Positions 28,436 to 37,368 of a stretch of DNA of 64,000 nt are shown here, piece after piece; positions within the stretch are counted from its first letter, which is position 1, and every line of letters starts with the position of its first letter. This DNA comes from Desulfovibrio porci (GTDB lineage Bacteria > Desulfobacterota > Desulfovibrionia > Desulfovibrionales > Desulfovibrionaceae), in assembly GCF_009696265.1 (NCBI RefSeq), contig NZ_VUMH01000003.1, forward strand, positions 208,112 to 272,111. The letters run 5' to 3'. The notes beneath the pieces were generated by a model, which was not told where the DNA came from, did no database searches, and saw nothing but the letters and a program-made list of their open reading frames with translations. A program made the position numbers and the translations under genes.

Positions 28436-28897
28436 ATGGGAACCGCTCTGACGCTTTTGGGCGCTCTGCTGCTGACTGTGGCGGGCATGCTCTGGCCGGC
28501 GAAACTGATTCTGGAGCCTGAGGAATTCCGCTGCTTCAGGAACCTGCTTTTGCCGGGCGTCCTGTTTGCCGCCCTGTTGTTCTGGGGCGCGGGCGCGCTG
28601 GACCCGTCCGTTTCGGCCGTCAACAAATTTTTCGCCACCCTGGTGGGCACGGCGCTATTGACTTTCGCCGCGCGTCCGCTGCTGCGCCGGACCATGCGCA
28701 ACGCGGTCCTTCTGCTGCTCTCCCTGGCCTCGGCGGCCGTTGCCGTGCCTTGCGTGCTGCTGGCGGTCTATCTGTACGCCGCGTGCTTCCCGTCCTCCTT
28801 TGATTTCACTCCGCCGCCCACAGACGACAAATATGACGCCGCCGTCCCTCCGCACACTTGCCCCCGTCAGCGTCCTGCGCTACATGACTGGGCGTGA
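28436..28897 (+). CDS. Small integral membrane protein, unknown function
   Basis: 153 residues. Hydrophobic segments at about 3-21, 38-56, 64-85 and 88-112 suggest four membrane helices, with an arginine-rich loop (RPLLRRTMRN) that would be cytoplasmic by the positive-inside rule. The C-terminus is polar and proline-rich (FTPPPTDDKYD). No family was recognised. Its TGA overlaps the start of dut (TGATG), so the two genes are translationally coupled. Start ATG 28436 lacks a strong RBS. Confidence 0.6.
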   Translation: MGTALTLLGALLLTVAGMLWPAKLILEPEEFRCFRNLLLPGVLFAALLFWGAGALDPSVSAVNKFFATLVGTALLTFAARPLLRRTMRNAVLLLLSLASAAVAVPCVLLAVYLYAACFPSSFDFTPPPTDDKYDAAVPPHTCPRQRPALHDWA

Positions 28898-29421
28898 TGA
28901 CCACAAACAAACCCATTCCTTCCGGCCAGACGCCGGACGCGGCTTCTGTCGGCGCTCCGGTGCATATCGCCTTTGTCCGTCCCGGCGCGCGCGAGCTTTA
29001 CGCGCGGGAGCGGGAAGACTTTCTGGCCCCGGCTACGGCCTTTTCCGCCGGTTTCGACCTTCGGGCCTGCCTGGACACGCCCGAAGCGCGCATTGCGCCG
29101 GGCGCCCGGCTGTGCGTGCCCACAGGCCTCAGCGTGCAGCCGCAACAAGCGGGCCTGGCGGGCTTTATCTATTCCCGTAGCGGCCTGGGCGCGCGCGACG
29201 GGCTTACCGTGGCCCAGGGCGTAGGCGTCATCGACCCGGACTATACCGGGGAGATTCTGGTGGTGCTGCTGAACACCTCCGGGGAGGAACGCCGCCTCGC
29301 GCGCGGCGAGCGCATGGCCCAGTTGATTTTTCAGCCCTATGTCCGCCCCCTCTGGCAGGAAGTGCCGGAACTGGCCGCCACCAGGCGCGGCGCGGGCGGT
29401 TTCGGTCACACGGGCCGCTGA
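28897..29421 (+). CDS. dut: dUTP diphosphatase
   Basis: 174 residues from ATG 28897 (a GTG three bases upstream is also possible). All five trimeric dUTPase motifs are seen: SAGFDLRA, GFIYSRSGLG, GVIDPDYTGEILVV, RMAQLIF and the C-terminal P-loop-like RRGAGGFGHTG. It hydrolyses dUTP to dUMP, keeping uracil out of DNA. The N-terminal 25 residues before AFVRPG are an extra extension. Upstream gene overlaps by one base; argD begins 44 bases after. Confidence 0.96.
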   Translation: MTTNKPIPSGQTPDAASVGAPVHIAFVRPGARELYAREREDFLAPATAFSAGFDLRACLDTPEARIAPGARLCVPTGLSVQPQQAGLAGFIYSRSGLGARDGLTVAQGVGVIDPDYTGEILVVLLNTSGEERRLARGERMAQLIFQPYVRPLWQEVPELAATRRGAGGFGHTGR

Positions 29422-29465
29422 CCCGGGCCGTTTTCGGATCCCATTCCACAAGGAGAGTCCATTCC

Positions 29466-30665
29466 ATGTCGCAAGCCTTCAATGCCGTCAAAGCCGAGGA
29501 AGAACACCTGCTCTGCCGCTCGTACAGCCGCTACCCGCTGGCCATTGCGCGGGGCAAGGGGGCTCGCCTCTGGGATGTGGACGGCAAGGAATATGTGGAC
29601 CTGCTGGCGGGCATCGCCGTAGCGGGTCTGGGCCATTGCAACGACGAAGTCTGCGAGGCCCTGGAACGCCAGTCCCGCAAGCTCTGGCACGTGAGCAATC
29701 TTTTTTATCAGCAGGAACAGCTCGATCTGGCGAAACTGCTGCTCTCCACCAGCCACCACGGCAAGGCCTTTTTCTGTAATTCCGGGGCCGAGGCCAACGA
29801 GGCCTGTATCAAGCTGGCCCGGCGCTACATGCGCACGGTCAAGCAGCGCGACGCCTATGAAATCATCACTCTGAAGGACTGCTTCCACGGGCGCACCCTC
29901 GGCGCGCTGGCCGCCACGGGCCGCGAAAGCCTGAGCAAGGGCTTCACGCCGTTGCCCGAAGGCTTCAAGCAGGTTCCGGCCGGAAATCTGGAGACCCTGC
30001 GCGCGGCCGTCACGCCCACCACGGCCGCCGTGCTGGTGGAAGTGGTCCAGGGCGAAGGCGGCGTGGTGCCCCTGTCCGCGGACTACCTGCACGGGGTGCA
30101 GGCCCTCTGCCGGGAAAAAGACATCCTCTTCCTCTGCGACGAAGTACAGGCCGGGCTCTGCCGCACCGGCAAATTCTGGGCCTTCCAACTCTACGGCCTG
30201 GAACCCGACGCCATCAGCATGGCCAAATCCCTGGCCAACGGCCTGCCCATGGGCGCCATGCTGGCCACCGACGAAATGGCCCGGGGCTTTGAGGCCGGCA
30301 GCCACGCCACCACCTTCGGCGGCGGCGCGCTCACCTCGGCCGTGGCCGCCAAAACCGTGGAAATCATGTTGCGCGACCATCTGGCCGAACGCGCGGATGC
30401 GCTGGGCGCGCAGGTCAAGGAGCAGTTGAAAGCCCTGCAACAGCGCCTGCCCGGAAAAATCCGTGAGGTGCGCGGCGTGGGTCTGATGCTGGGTATTGAA
30501 CTGACCGGCGGCGGCCCGCAGGTTTGGGAAGAACTGCTGCGCCGGGGTTACATCTGCAACCTGAGCCACGGCGTGACCCTGCGCCTGCTGCCGCCTCTGA
30601 CCATTGACCAGGCGGACCTGGACGGCTTCACGCGCGTGCTGGAAGACGTGCTGCGGGCGAACTGA
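29466..30665 (+). CDS. argD: Acetylornithine/ornithine-type aminotransferase
   Basis: 399 residues. Class III PLP enzyme: GAEANEACIKLARRYM near 105-120, LFLCDEVQAGLCRTG with the PLP-interacting Asp, and Lys in SMAKSLANGLPMGAM. Transfers an amino group from glutamate in arginine (and possibly lysine) biosynthesis. AAGGAGAGTCC lies before the ATG. No other arginine genes are nearby. An intrinsic hairpin follows at 30747. Confidence 0.94.
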   Translation: MSQAFNAVKAEEEHLLCRSYSRYPLAIARGKGARLWDVDGKEYVDLLAGIAVAGLGHCNDEVCEALERQSRKLWHVSNLFYQQEQLDLAKLLLSTSHHGKAFFCNSGAEANEACIKLARRYMRTVKQRDAYEIITLKDCFHGRTLGALAATGRESLSKGFTPLPEGFKQVPAGNLETLRAAVTPTTAAVLVEVVQGEGGVVPLSADYLHGVQALCREKDILFLCDEVQAGLCRTGKFWAFQLYGLEPDAISMAKSLANGLPMGAMLATDEMARGFEAGSHATTFGGGALTSAVAAKTVEIMLRDHLAERADALGAQVKEQLKALQQRLPGKIREVRGVGLMLGIELTGGGPQVWEELLRRGYICNLSHGVTLRLLPPLTIDQADLDGFTRVLEDVLRAN

Positions 30666-30746
30666 CTGACGTAAATCAAAGGTTTACAGCTCCGGCTTCT
30701 TGTGCTAGAGAAGCACCCTTTGGAAAAACCACAGGCGAAAAATATA

Positions 30747-30774
30747 CGGCAACCCCGCTCCGGCGGGGTTGCCG
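30747..30774 (+). terminator. Hairpin terminator after argD
   Basis: CGGCAACCCCGC (30747-30758) pairs with GCGGGGTTGCCG (30763-30774), a 12-bp perfect stem with a 4-base loop. Only CTTACTTTG follows, so the T-tract is weak. Confidence 0.75.
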
Positions 30775-30829
30775 CTTACTTTGCCTGAAGACGGCGGACA
30801 GCCGCAATGCAGGAAACAAGGAGACAGTG

Positions 30830-31051
30830 ATGGACGTGTTTGATCAGGCCACCGAACTGGAACGCTTGGACAGGGAGTCCGCCCTGGTGCGGGCGCGCGC
30901 TTCCATGGATCGCGGCGGACCGGAATGGATCAACGGCGTGGCCTGCTGCCGCGAATGCGGCGACCCCATCCCCCAGAAGCGTCTGGATGCGCTGCCCGGC
31001 GTGGGCTTGTGCCGCGCCTGTCAGGAAGAACGAGAAAACAGCAACCGCTGA
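30830..31051 (+). CDS. TraR/DksA-type C4 zinc-finger protein
   Basis: 73 residues from ATG 30830 (AAGGAG eight bases upstream). A C4 zinc finger is formed by C-x2-C in CRECG and C-x2-C in CRACQ with 17 residues between. A short acidic coiled coil precedes it (LERLDRESALVRARASMDRG). Similar proteins bind the secondary channel of RNA polymerase or act in phage and conjugative elements. Being an isolated gene here, with no phage genes around, its role is uncertain. Confidence 0.85.
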   Translation: MDVFDQATELERLDRESALVRARASMDRGGPEWINGVACCRECGDPIPQKRLDALPGVGLCRACQEERENSNR

Positions 31052-31223
31052 ATCATTTCCCCACATTCGCGCCGCCGGGGCGCGGGTCCGCACGGGCCGC
31101 GCGCGAAACGCCATCGCGTCGTTCTTGCCGCGCGTCCCGGCGCGCATCGTGCCGCCGACGCCGCCTTCATGGAGACTGCCGGTCTTGAAAAGCCCGGCGG
31201 GCGCGGGCGAATGTTGATCCGCT

Positions 31224-32228
31224 TTAGTTCCAGATGAAGTGCAGCAGCTTGTAGGAAATAAAGCCCACGCTTCCGGCAGCGGGCAGGGTCAGAATCCAGG
31301 CCGTGACCAGATTGCCCGCCACATTCCAGCGCACGGCCGAGAGCCGCTTGGTGGAGCCCACCCCGAAAATGCAGGCCGAGATGGTGTGCGTGGTGCTCAC
31401 CGGCGCGCCCAGCATGGAGGCCCCGGTGATCACCAGGGCCGCCGAGCTTTCGGCGGCGAAGCCGTGCACCGGCTCCAGCTTGAAGATGCGGTGTCCCATG
31501 GTCTTGACGATCTTCCAGCCGCCCACGGCGGTGCCCAGGGCCATGGCCCCGGCGCAGGCCAGCTTGACCCAGAGGGGCACTTCCACGCTGTCGATCTCTC
31601 CGAAGATCACCAAGGCCAGGGTGACGATGCCCATGGTCTTCTGCGCGTCGTTGAGACCGTGGCTGGTGGCCATGAAACCGGCGGACACCAGTTGCAGATG
31701 CCGGAAGGTCCAGTTGACCCTGCGCCGGTGGACATGCCCGAAAATCCAGTAAATCAGCCACATGATCAGAAAACCGGCGGCATAGCCCGCCAGGGGGGAG
31801 CCCACCAGGGGAATCAGCACCTTGTCCACGATGCCGCTGACGTTGAGCGCGTCGAAGCCCTGGGCAGCCACGGCCGCGCCGATCAGCCCGCCGATCAGGG
31901 CATGCGAGGACGACGAGGGGATGCCGTAATACCAGGTGATGCAATTCCAGGCGATGGCCCCCACCAGGGCGGCCAGCACCAGCACGTGGCTGCCTTCCAC
32001 CACCTGCGGCAGCACGATGCCGCTGCCCAGGGTCTTGGCCACCTCCGTGCCCAACAGCGCCCCGCCCAGATTGAGCAGGGCCGCCATGCCCACGGCGAAG
32101 CGCGGCGTGACCACCTTGGTGGACACCACGGTGGCGATGGCGTTGGCGCAGTCATGCGCGCCGTTGGTGAAGTCGAAAACCAGGGCCACCAGCACGATGA
32201 GCGCCAGAAGAAGGGGCACCTCAAACAT
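31224..32228 (-). CDS. PiT-family inorganic phosphate transporter
   Basis: 334 residues with about ten hydrophobic segments. The signature FTNGAHDCANAIATVVST in the first 40 residues and a second, inverted GLNDAQKTMGIVTL near residue 210 are PHO4/PiT hallmarks. Transports phosphate with cations across the inner membrane. The start overlaps the end of the upstream DUF47 gene by eight bases, so the two are an operon. PiT proteins with a DUF47 partner are usual. Confidence 0.95.
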   Translation of the reverse strand: MFEVPLLLALIVLVALVFDFTNGAHDCANAIATVVSTKVVTPRFAVGMAALLNLGGALLGTEVAKTLGSGIVLPQVVEGSHVLVLAALVGAIAWNCITWYYGIPSSSSHALIGGLIGAAVAAQGFDALNVSGIVDKVLIPLVGSPLAGYAAGFLIMWLIYWIFGHVHRRRVNWTFRHLQLVSAGFMATSHGLNDAQKTMGIVTLALVIFGEIDSVEVPLWVKLACAGAMALGTAVGGWKIVKTMGHRIFKLEPVHGFAAESSAALVITGASMLGAPVSTTHTISACIFGVGSTKRLSAVRWNVAGNLVTAWILTLPAAGSVGFISYKLLHFIWN

Positions 32229-32850
32229 TTTTCAGTACCGCTTCTTCAATAGTTTCCGCCAGGGTGTTGACCTGCTCCAGCAGCATGCTCATGCGCTCGT
32301 AGGCCTGGCTCCATTTCAGAATCTGCATGATCCGGGCTGGCGTGATTTCCTGCTGCTCGTCCATCAACTCGGCCAGACCCACGGCCAGAAGCATGTCGCT
32401 CTCGCCCCGCAGGGTGCGGAATGCACGGGTTTTGTGGCAGTCGCGCCGGTGGGCGAGGCCTTCCAGCATCTGCCGGGTGAGGTCGAGCATGGCGCTGATG
32501 GTCCGGGCCATCTGAAGAGCCGGGAAGCGCACCCGCGTGAACTCAAAGATGTGCAGACGGGTGCTCAGGCTCTGCAGGCAGTCCATGGCCTCTTCCTGCT
32601 CCTGATTGATGCGCAGGATGTCCTCGCGATCAATGGGGGTGATGAAGGTCTGGGAAAGGGCCCGGACGATCCGGGTGTGCAGAAGGTCGGCCTCTTCTTC
32701 CAGAAAGGCGATTTCCTTGTGGACGTCGTCCATCTTGGACGTGTCCTCGAGCATTTCGACCAGCAGTCCGGCCATGCGTCGCAACAGGCCGTTCTGCTCA
32801 TCCAGCATGGCGAAAAAAGGCGCGGACTTGGGTAGCAAGGCGGCAAACAT
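32221..32850 (-). CDS. DUF47/PhoU-like phosphate transport accessory protein
   Basis: 209 residues, all helical, beginning FAALLPKSAPFFAMLDEQN, the DUF47 start. PhoU-like helices with conserved acidic patches (EKEIAFLEEEADLLH-like segment) suit metal binding. AGGAG lies five bases before the ATG. It overlaps the transporter gene that follows. It likely modulates PiT activity. Confidence 0.93.
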   Translation of the reverse strand: MFAALLPKSAPFFAMLDEQNGLLRRMAGLLVEMLEDTSKMDDVHKEIAFLEEEADLLHTRIVRALSQTFITPIDREDILRINQEQEEAMDCLQSLSTRLHIFEFTRVRFPALQMARTISAMLDLTRQMLEGLAHRRDCHKTRAFRTLRGESDMLLAVGLAELMDEQQEITPARIMQILKWSQAYERMSMLLEQVNTLAETIEEAVLKNV

Positions 32851-32906
32851 GCGCTCTCCTGGATAAAAGTGGCCGGCAAAGCCGGGTGAGGATGTTCTTT
32901 ATCCTG

Positions 32907-33956
32907 TTACGGCCGAGGGTCCGGACCGGCACGATGCCCACGCCTCAATATATCGTATTGAGGCGGGCTTTCAAGCCATTTCCTGACCGCTCCGGCCTGG
33001 GCCTCCGGCAACGGCCAGGACGGCGGCAGCACGCAGGCCGCGCCGGGCAGCAGCAAGGCCCCGTGGTGCAGAAAAAACACTGTTGCGGGCGCGGCCGCCC
33101 CCGCCGGGGGTTCAGCCGAGGCGGAACCATACAACCCGTCCCCCCAAAGGGGATGCCCCAGCGCGGCCGCATGCGCCCGGATCTGATGGCGCGCGCCGCA
33201 ACGGATGCGGCAGGCGGCCAGGGTCAGCCCGACCTGACCGGACGGCCCGGTCGGGCCGTTGATTGGCCCTGAACCTTCCGCCGGCCCCGGCGGCAGGTTT
33301 GCCGCGCCTTCCCAGACATGCAGGGGCAAAAATTCCGTCCAGCGCCTGCTGTCGTCTGTGGACGCCAGCAGGCGGCTCTGACGGCGGTCCGCCGTATCCA
33401 GTGCCGCCCGCACGGTGGTCGGTGCGGCCAGAACCCCGCGCAGAAGGGCCAGATAGCGCTTTTCGCACCGGCCCGCCCGCTCCGCGCGGCGAAAGGCCAG
33501 AGCCGCCTCTGGGGTCAGAGCCGCGCAGACAATGCCGGACGTGCCGTAATCCAGACGTTGCAGCAGCCGCGCCGCGCCGCCGTCCGGCAAGGACGCCAGC
33601 AACGCGGGCAAAGCGGCCTCCAGGCTGGAACCGCCGCCCCCGGCCAGAGCCGCGCTGTGCAGTCCCGCGGGCTTATACAGAAAACAGTACTCCCCCTGGC
33701 GGGAGAGCAGACGCGGCCTGTCCGCGGGGCGGGAGGCGGTGTGCTCCCCCTCCGCCGCCGTGTCGCGCAGGGTGATGAGCTCGCCGGGTCGCAGGCGGCG
33801 GGCGGCGGACGCGGCCCGTCCGCCGACCAGAACAGCGTTGCGCGCGATCAGACGGCGACGGCCGCGCAGTCCCAGTTCCGGCGTCAACGCGGCCAGGGCC
33901 TGATCCAGCCGCTGGCCGGCCAGAGCGGCGTCAACACGCAGTTCACGCGCGGGCAT
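32907..33956 (-). CDS. RluA-family pseudouridine synthase
   Basis: 349 residues. An N-terminal S4-like RNA-binding domain (LDQALAALTP, RLIARNAVLVGG) is followed by the catalytic domain with LLQRLDYGTSGIVC, where the Asp of RLD is the catalytic residue. RCGARHQIRAHAAALGHPLWGD further on matches the RluA-type RLHQIR-like motif. Target could be 23S rRNA; position not predictable. Its ATG follows directly on the TAG of the CofD-like gene, so translation is coupled. Confidence 0.9.
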   Translation of the reverse strand: MPARELRVDAALAGQRLDQALAALTPELGLRGRRRLIARNAVLVGGRAASAARRLRPGELITLRDTAAEGEHTASRPADRPRLLSRQGEYCFLYKPAGLHSAALAGGGGSSLEAALPALLASLPDGGAARLLQRLDYGTSGIVCAALTPEAALAFRRAERAGRCEKRYLALLRGVLAAPTTVRAALDTADRRQSRLLASTDDSRRWTEFLPLHVWEGAANLPPGPAEGSGPINGPTGPSGQVGLTLAACRIRCGARHQIRAHAAALGHPLWGDGLYGSASAEPPAGAAAPATVFFLHHGALLLPGAACVLPPSWPLPEAQAGAVRKWLESPPQYDILRRGHRAGPDPRP

Positions 33957-35210
33957 CTAGCGTTCCGGCTCCCCGCCGGGTCCTGTGAATCCGCCGGGCA
34001 GCAGGTCCAGCAAGGCCCTGGCCGTCAGTTCCGGCTCATGGCGTTGCGGGTCGTCCTCGCGCACCATGTCCCGCTCCACCAGGGTCACGCCCATATCCGC
34101 CAGGGCCGTGCGAACCTCGGGCCCCAGGCCGCCCTCATAGCGGCCGTGCCGGCTGTCCACCAGCACCCAGTGCAGGAGTTCGCCGGTGCGCGCCTCAGGC
34201 GCGTCGTCGCGCAAATGGCGCAGCAGCATGGCCACCTGCCCGGCCAGGGAAAGACCGTGCAACTCCGCGTCGCGGCCCGAATTGGGGATGAAAATCTTGG
34301 GGCAGGACGCGGCGGCCACGGTCCGGCCCACGCCCTGAGGCAGCAGATTGGCCAGGACGCTGGTGTAAAAGCTGCCCATGGGATAGCAGACGGCCCCGGC
34401 CGAGCGCAGATAGTCCGCCGCCGCCGGAGCCAGGGGCGGACGGCAGGGCGTCTGGGGGTTGACGGCACGCTCCGCGCTGCCCGCCTGACCCGGGCGCTCC
34501 GGCTCGTGCACGGTGAGGAAAAGGCGACGCACGGGCCGCGTCAGTTCCTTGAAACGGTGCTGGCCCACCAGACGCGAACCGTCGTCCAGCTCCGCCGCCA
34601 GATGCAGGCTTTCGCCCACAATGGGCAGCACCACGCCGCGCACTTGCAGCAGGCGGCTGAAAAAGGCCAGCACGGGCCCGAAATTACGTTTGTGGTGCAG
34701 ATAGCCCCCGGCCAGAATCAGATTGCCCAAGCTGGCCAGATGCGGATCGAAATCCTGGGGCATGCGCTCCAGAAAGAAGCGTAAGTGCAGGCGCAAGGCC
34801 CCGCCGAAGATTTCCGGCATGCCCGCCCAGAGCGGATGATCCTGCGCGCCCAAGGCCCGCAGTTCGGCGCGCAGGTCGTCCGCATCGCCTGCGGCGGGAA
34901 GACGGCGGGCGCAGAACTCCAGCACGCTTTGCGGCACCAGCGCGCTGTCGGCCAGAGCCAGCAGGCGGTTGCGGATGTCGCCCACGGCGGGCATGGCAAA
35001 GGCACGGCGCAGGACGGCGGAGCTGCCGCCGGAATCAAAGGGCGTGATCAGATGAACGGAATTGTAAGTATAGCGGGTCAGTTGGCGGCTGAGATCGCGC
35101 AGAGCCGTGCCGCCGGTGAAAAAAACAAGACGCGGCCCCAAGGCCGGAACCAGACCGGAAGCGGGGGGAGGCGCACAGGCCGCCCCGGGTTTCTGGCCGT
35201 CGATGTTCAT
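33957..35210 (-). CDS. CofD/YvcK-like protein, possibly GAK-system type
   Basis: 417 residues from ATG 35210, which overlaps the exonuclease stop (ATGA). N-terminal VFFTGGTALRDLSRQLTRY and HLITPFDSGGSSAVLRRAF are the nucleotide/phosphate-binding pattern of the CofD-UPF0052 fold. FIPNSGRDAELHGLSLAGQ appears later. CofD transfers lactyl phosphate in F420 synthesis, while YvcK controls cell-wall metabolism. A distinct branch is annotated as the CofD-related member of the GAK system in sulfate reducers; this sequence fits that branch in style, though the usual ATP-grasp partners are not in the window. Function unclear. Confidence 0.75.
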   Translation of the reverse strand: MNIDGQKPGAACAPPPASGLVPALGPRLVFFTGGTALRDLSRQLTRYTYNSVHLITPFDSGGSSAVLRRAFAMPAVGDIRNRLLALADSALVPQSVLEFCARRLPAAGDADDLRAELRALGAQDHPLWAGMPEIFGGALRLHLRFFLERMPQDFDPHLASLGNLILAGGYLHHKRNFGPVLAFFSRLLQVRGVVLPIVGESLHLAAELDDGSRLVGQHRFKELTRPVRRLFLTVHEPERPGQAGSAERAVNPQTPCRPPLAPAAADYLRSAGAVCYPMGSFYTSVLANLLPQGVGRTVAAASCPKIFIPNSGRDAELHGLSLAGQVAMLLRHLRDDAPEARTGELLHWVLVDSRHGRYEGGLGPEVRTALADMGVTLVERDMVREDDPQRHEPELTARALLDLLPGGFTGPGGEPER

Positions 35211-35863
35211 GCGCCGCCCGGCTCCGACATGGCGGGAGAGGCGGCCGGGTTCCTCGTACTCTGGGGGACGAGGCCCAGTTCGCGCATACGCAGAAAAATC
35301 AGGCGGCCGATCCAGGCGTCGGTGGCGGCGTAGGCGATCTGGCGCTGGCTCAGTTGCATCAGGCTCCAGTTGGAGCACTGCGACCCCTTGGAAATGCGCC
35401 AACCGAAAAGGTTGGCCGCCAGCGTGCGCAATCCCTGGCTGGAGAGCTTGTGGGCGCGGGCCACATTGCCCAGATCCACCAGTCCGGCGGGTTCGAACTC
35501 GTGCAGTTTGGCCAACTCGCGCATGTCGTCGCGGATGCCCACCCCGGCCTTGATAATGTCCGGATCGGCAAGCAGTTCGGCCAGATGCGGGCCGAAGGGC
35601 AGCCAGGCCAGCTGAATCAGGTAGACCGCCCGCTCCGTGGCCAGTTGGATCAGCGCCGGGGCGTTGACCTTGCCTTTGCGGAAGGTGGGCCGGGTTTCGG
35701 TGTCGAATCCCAGCACGCCGTCCGCGCGCAGGTCGGGCAAGGCCTGCTTCCAGTCCTCCAGCACGCGGATCACATGCACCGGCCCCTCATAGTGGCAGAG
35801 AGGCATGGCGTTGATTTCATCGCCGCTCAGACGGCGGCGCAGCATGTCCAGATCCATATGCAT
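35207..35863 (-). CDS. 3'-5' exonuclease domain protein (RNase D/DEDDy type)
   Basis: 218 residues. Exo I motif FDTETRP at about 53-59 (D-x-E), Exo II region KAGVGIRDDMREL, and Exo III YAATDAW with the Tyr and Asp typical of the DEDDy class. There is no HRDC domain, so it is a minimal ribonuclease D-like protein. It begins immediately after the mnmE stop codon and overlaps the next gene. Possibly trims tRNA or other small RNAs. Confidence 0.88.
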   Translation of the reverse strand: MHMDLDMLRRRLSGDEINAMPLCHYEGPVHVIRVLEDWKQALPDLRADGVLGFDTETRPTFRKGKVNAPALIQLATERAVYLIQLAWLPFGPHLAELLADPDIIKAGVGIRDDMRELAKLHEFEPAGLVDLGNVARAHKLSSQGLRTLAANLFGWRISKGSQCSNWSLMQLSQRQIAYAATDAWIGRLIFLRMRELGLVPQSTRNPAASPAMSEPGGA

Positions 35864-37288
35864 TTATTTGCCGATGCAGAATTGGGCAAAAACCCGGTCC
35901 AGCACTTCCGCCGGACTGGACAGGCCCGTCACTTCACCAAGCCGCGCCGCCGCCGTATCCAGGCGCACGGCGCAACAGTCATAGGAGCGGCCAGCACGGA
36001 CGTCCGCTTCCAGCTCTTCCAGTTCGGCCAGGGCCTCTTCCAGAGCCAGAGCCTGCCGCGCGTTGGGCGCGAGACCGTCGGACGGCGGATTGTCGAGCCC
36101 GTCGGCCAGCAGAATTTGCCGCAGGCTTTGGGCCAGAGCGTCCACATTGTCGCCCGAGCGCGCGCTGACCATACAACAAAAACGTCCGTCAGACCAGCGC
36201 GGCGGAAACACGGCCGGGGCGCAGAGGTCGCTCTTGTTCCAGACCAGCAGCACGGGCGTGTCACCGGCCAGTTCCAGCACCTGACGGGCCGCCGCATCCG
36301 GGCAGGTTTCGGCAGCGGCTCCGGCCTCGCCCAGGCGCGCGCCGTCCAGCACCAGCAGAATGCAGTCCGCCTGGCCCAGTTTTTCCCGGCTCAGGGCCAT
36401 GCCCAGAGCCTCCACGGCGTCCGCGCCGCCGCTTGCGGCAGCGTCCGCGTCGGGCCGGCGCAAACCGGCGGTGTCCGTAAGGCGCACGGGCAGGCCGTCC
36501 AGATCGCAGGCCTCTTCCAGAAAATCGCGGGTGGTGCCGGGAATATCCGTGACAAGCGCCCGGTTGCGCCCCAGCAGGGCGTTGAGCAGGCTCGATTTGC
36601 CCGCGTTTACCGCCCCGGCCAACACGACCACGGCCCCCTGCTGCATGACTTTCGCCCGCTTCTGTCCGGCCAGAAGAAGCCGCACGGAATGCGCCACTTC
36701 GCCCACGGCCCGGCCGAAATCCGCAGGCGCGAGGCACTCCACCTCTTCCTCGGGAAAGTCCACGGCCAGACAGACCTGGACGCGCAGGGCCTCCAGTTCT
36801 TCCCGCAGGGCCAGAACCCTGCGACCCAGCAGGCCGTCCAGGCGGTTCAGACTGTAGCGCAGAGCCTCGCGCGAAGGCGCGGCGATGAGTTCGGCCACAG
36901 CCTCGGCCTGACTCAGATCCATCCGTCCGTTGACAAAGGCCCGGCGTGAAAATTCGCCCCGTTCCGCCTGACGCGCGCCCAGACGCAGGACGCTTTCCAG
37001 CACGGCCTGCACGATGAGCGGCCCGCCGTGGCAATGGATTTCAACCATATCCTCGCCGGTGAATGTGCGCGGGCCGGGCATGAACACGGCCAGAACGTCG
37101 TCCAGGGCTTCGCCATGCTGATCCAGAACCCGGCCTCGGTGCATGAACCAGGGCCGAAAATTTTCAAAACGCGGCGAAAGCGGCAGGAATATACGCGCCA
37201 GCAAGGCTTTGCTCCGTGGACCGGAAAGGCGCACAATGCCGATGCCCCCGGCTCCCGGCGGCGTGGCTATGGCGGCGATGGTGGGCAT
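35864..37288 (-). CDS. mnmE: tRNA modification GTPase MnmE
   Basis: 474 residues from ATG 37288. N-terminal folate-binding domain begins MPTIAAIATPPGAGGIGIVR; the G domain has G1 AGAVNAGKSSLL, G2-G3 with DTAGLRR, and G4 NKSD; the terminal CIGK is the invariant end. With MnmG (not in window) it builds the cmnm5 group on U34 of certain tRNAs. An alternative GTG at 37300 has a closer Shine-Dalgarno sequence but adds residues before the conserved start. Confidence 0.96.
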   Translation of the reverse strand: MPTIAAIATPPGAGGIGIVRLSGPRSKALLARIFLPLSPRFENFRPWFMHRGRVLDQHGEALDDVLAVFMPGPRTFTGEDMVEIHCHGGPLIVQAVLESVLRLGARQAERGEFSRRAFVNGRMDLSQAEAVAELIAAPSREALRYSLNRLDGLLGRRVLALREELEALRVQVCLAVDFPEEEVECLAPADFGRAVGEVAHSVRLLLAGQKRAKVMQQGAVVVLAGAVNAGKSSLLNALLGRNRALVTDIPGTTRDFLEEACDLDGLPVRLTDTAGLRRPDADAAASGGADAVEALGMALSREKLGQADCILLVLDGARLGEAGAAAETCPDAAARQVLELAGDTPVLLVWNKSDLCAPAVFPPRWSDGRFCCMVSARSGDNVDALAQSLRQILLADGLDNPPSDGLAPNARQALALEEALAELEELEADVRAGRSYDCCAVRLDTAAARLGEVTGLSSPAEVLDRVFAQFCIGK

Positions 37289-37368
37289 GGACGGCACGAA
37301 CTCCCTGCGCTGTGGACAGCCGGCCGCGGAATGCACGCGCCGCCGGCAAGGAAATACGTAACAGGCGG

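Noticed and set aside
30830..31051. TraR/DksA zinc finger as a prophage marker
   Set aside because: No phage or conjugation genes nearby; surrounded by housekeeping genes.
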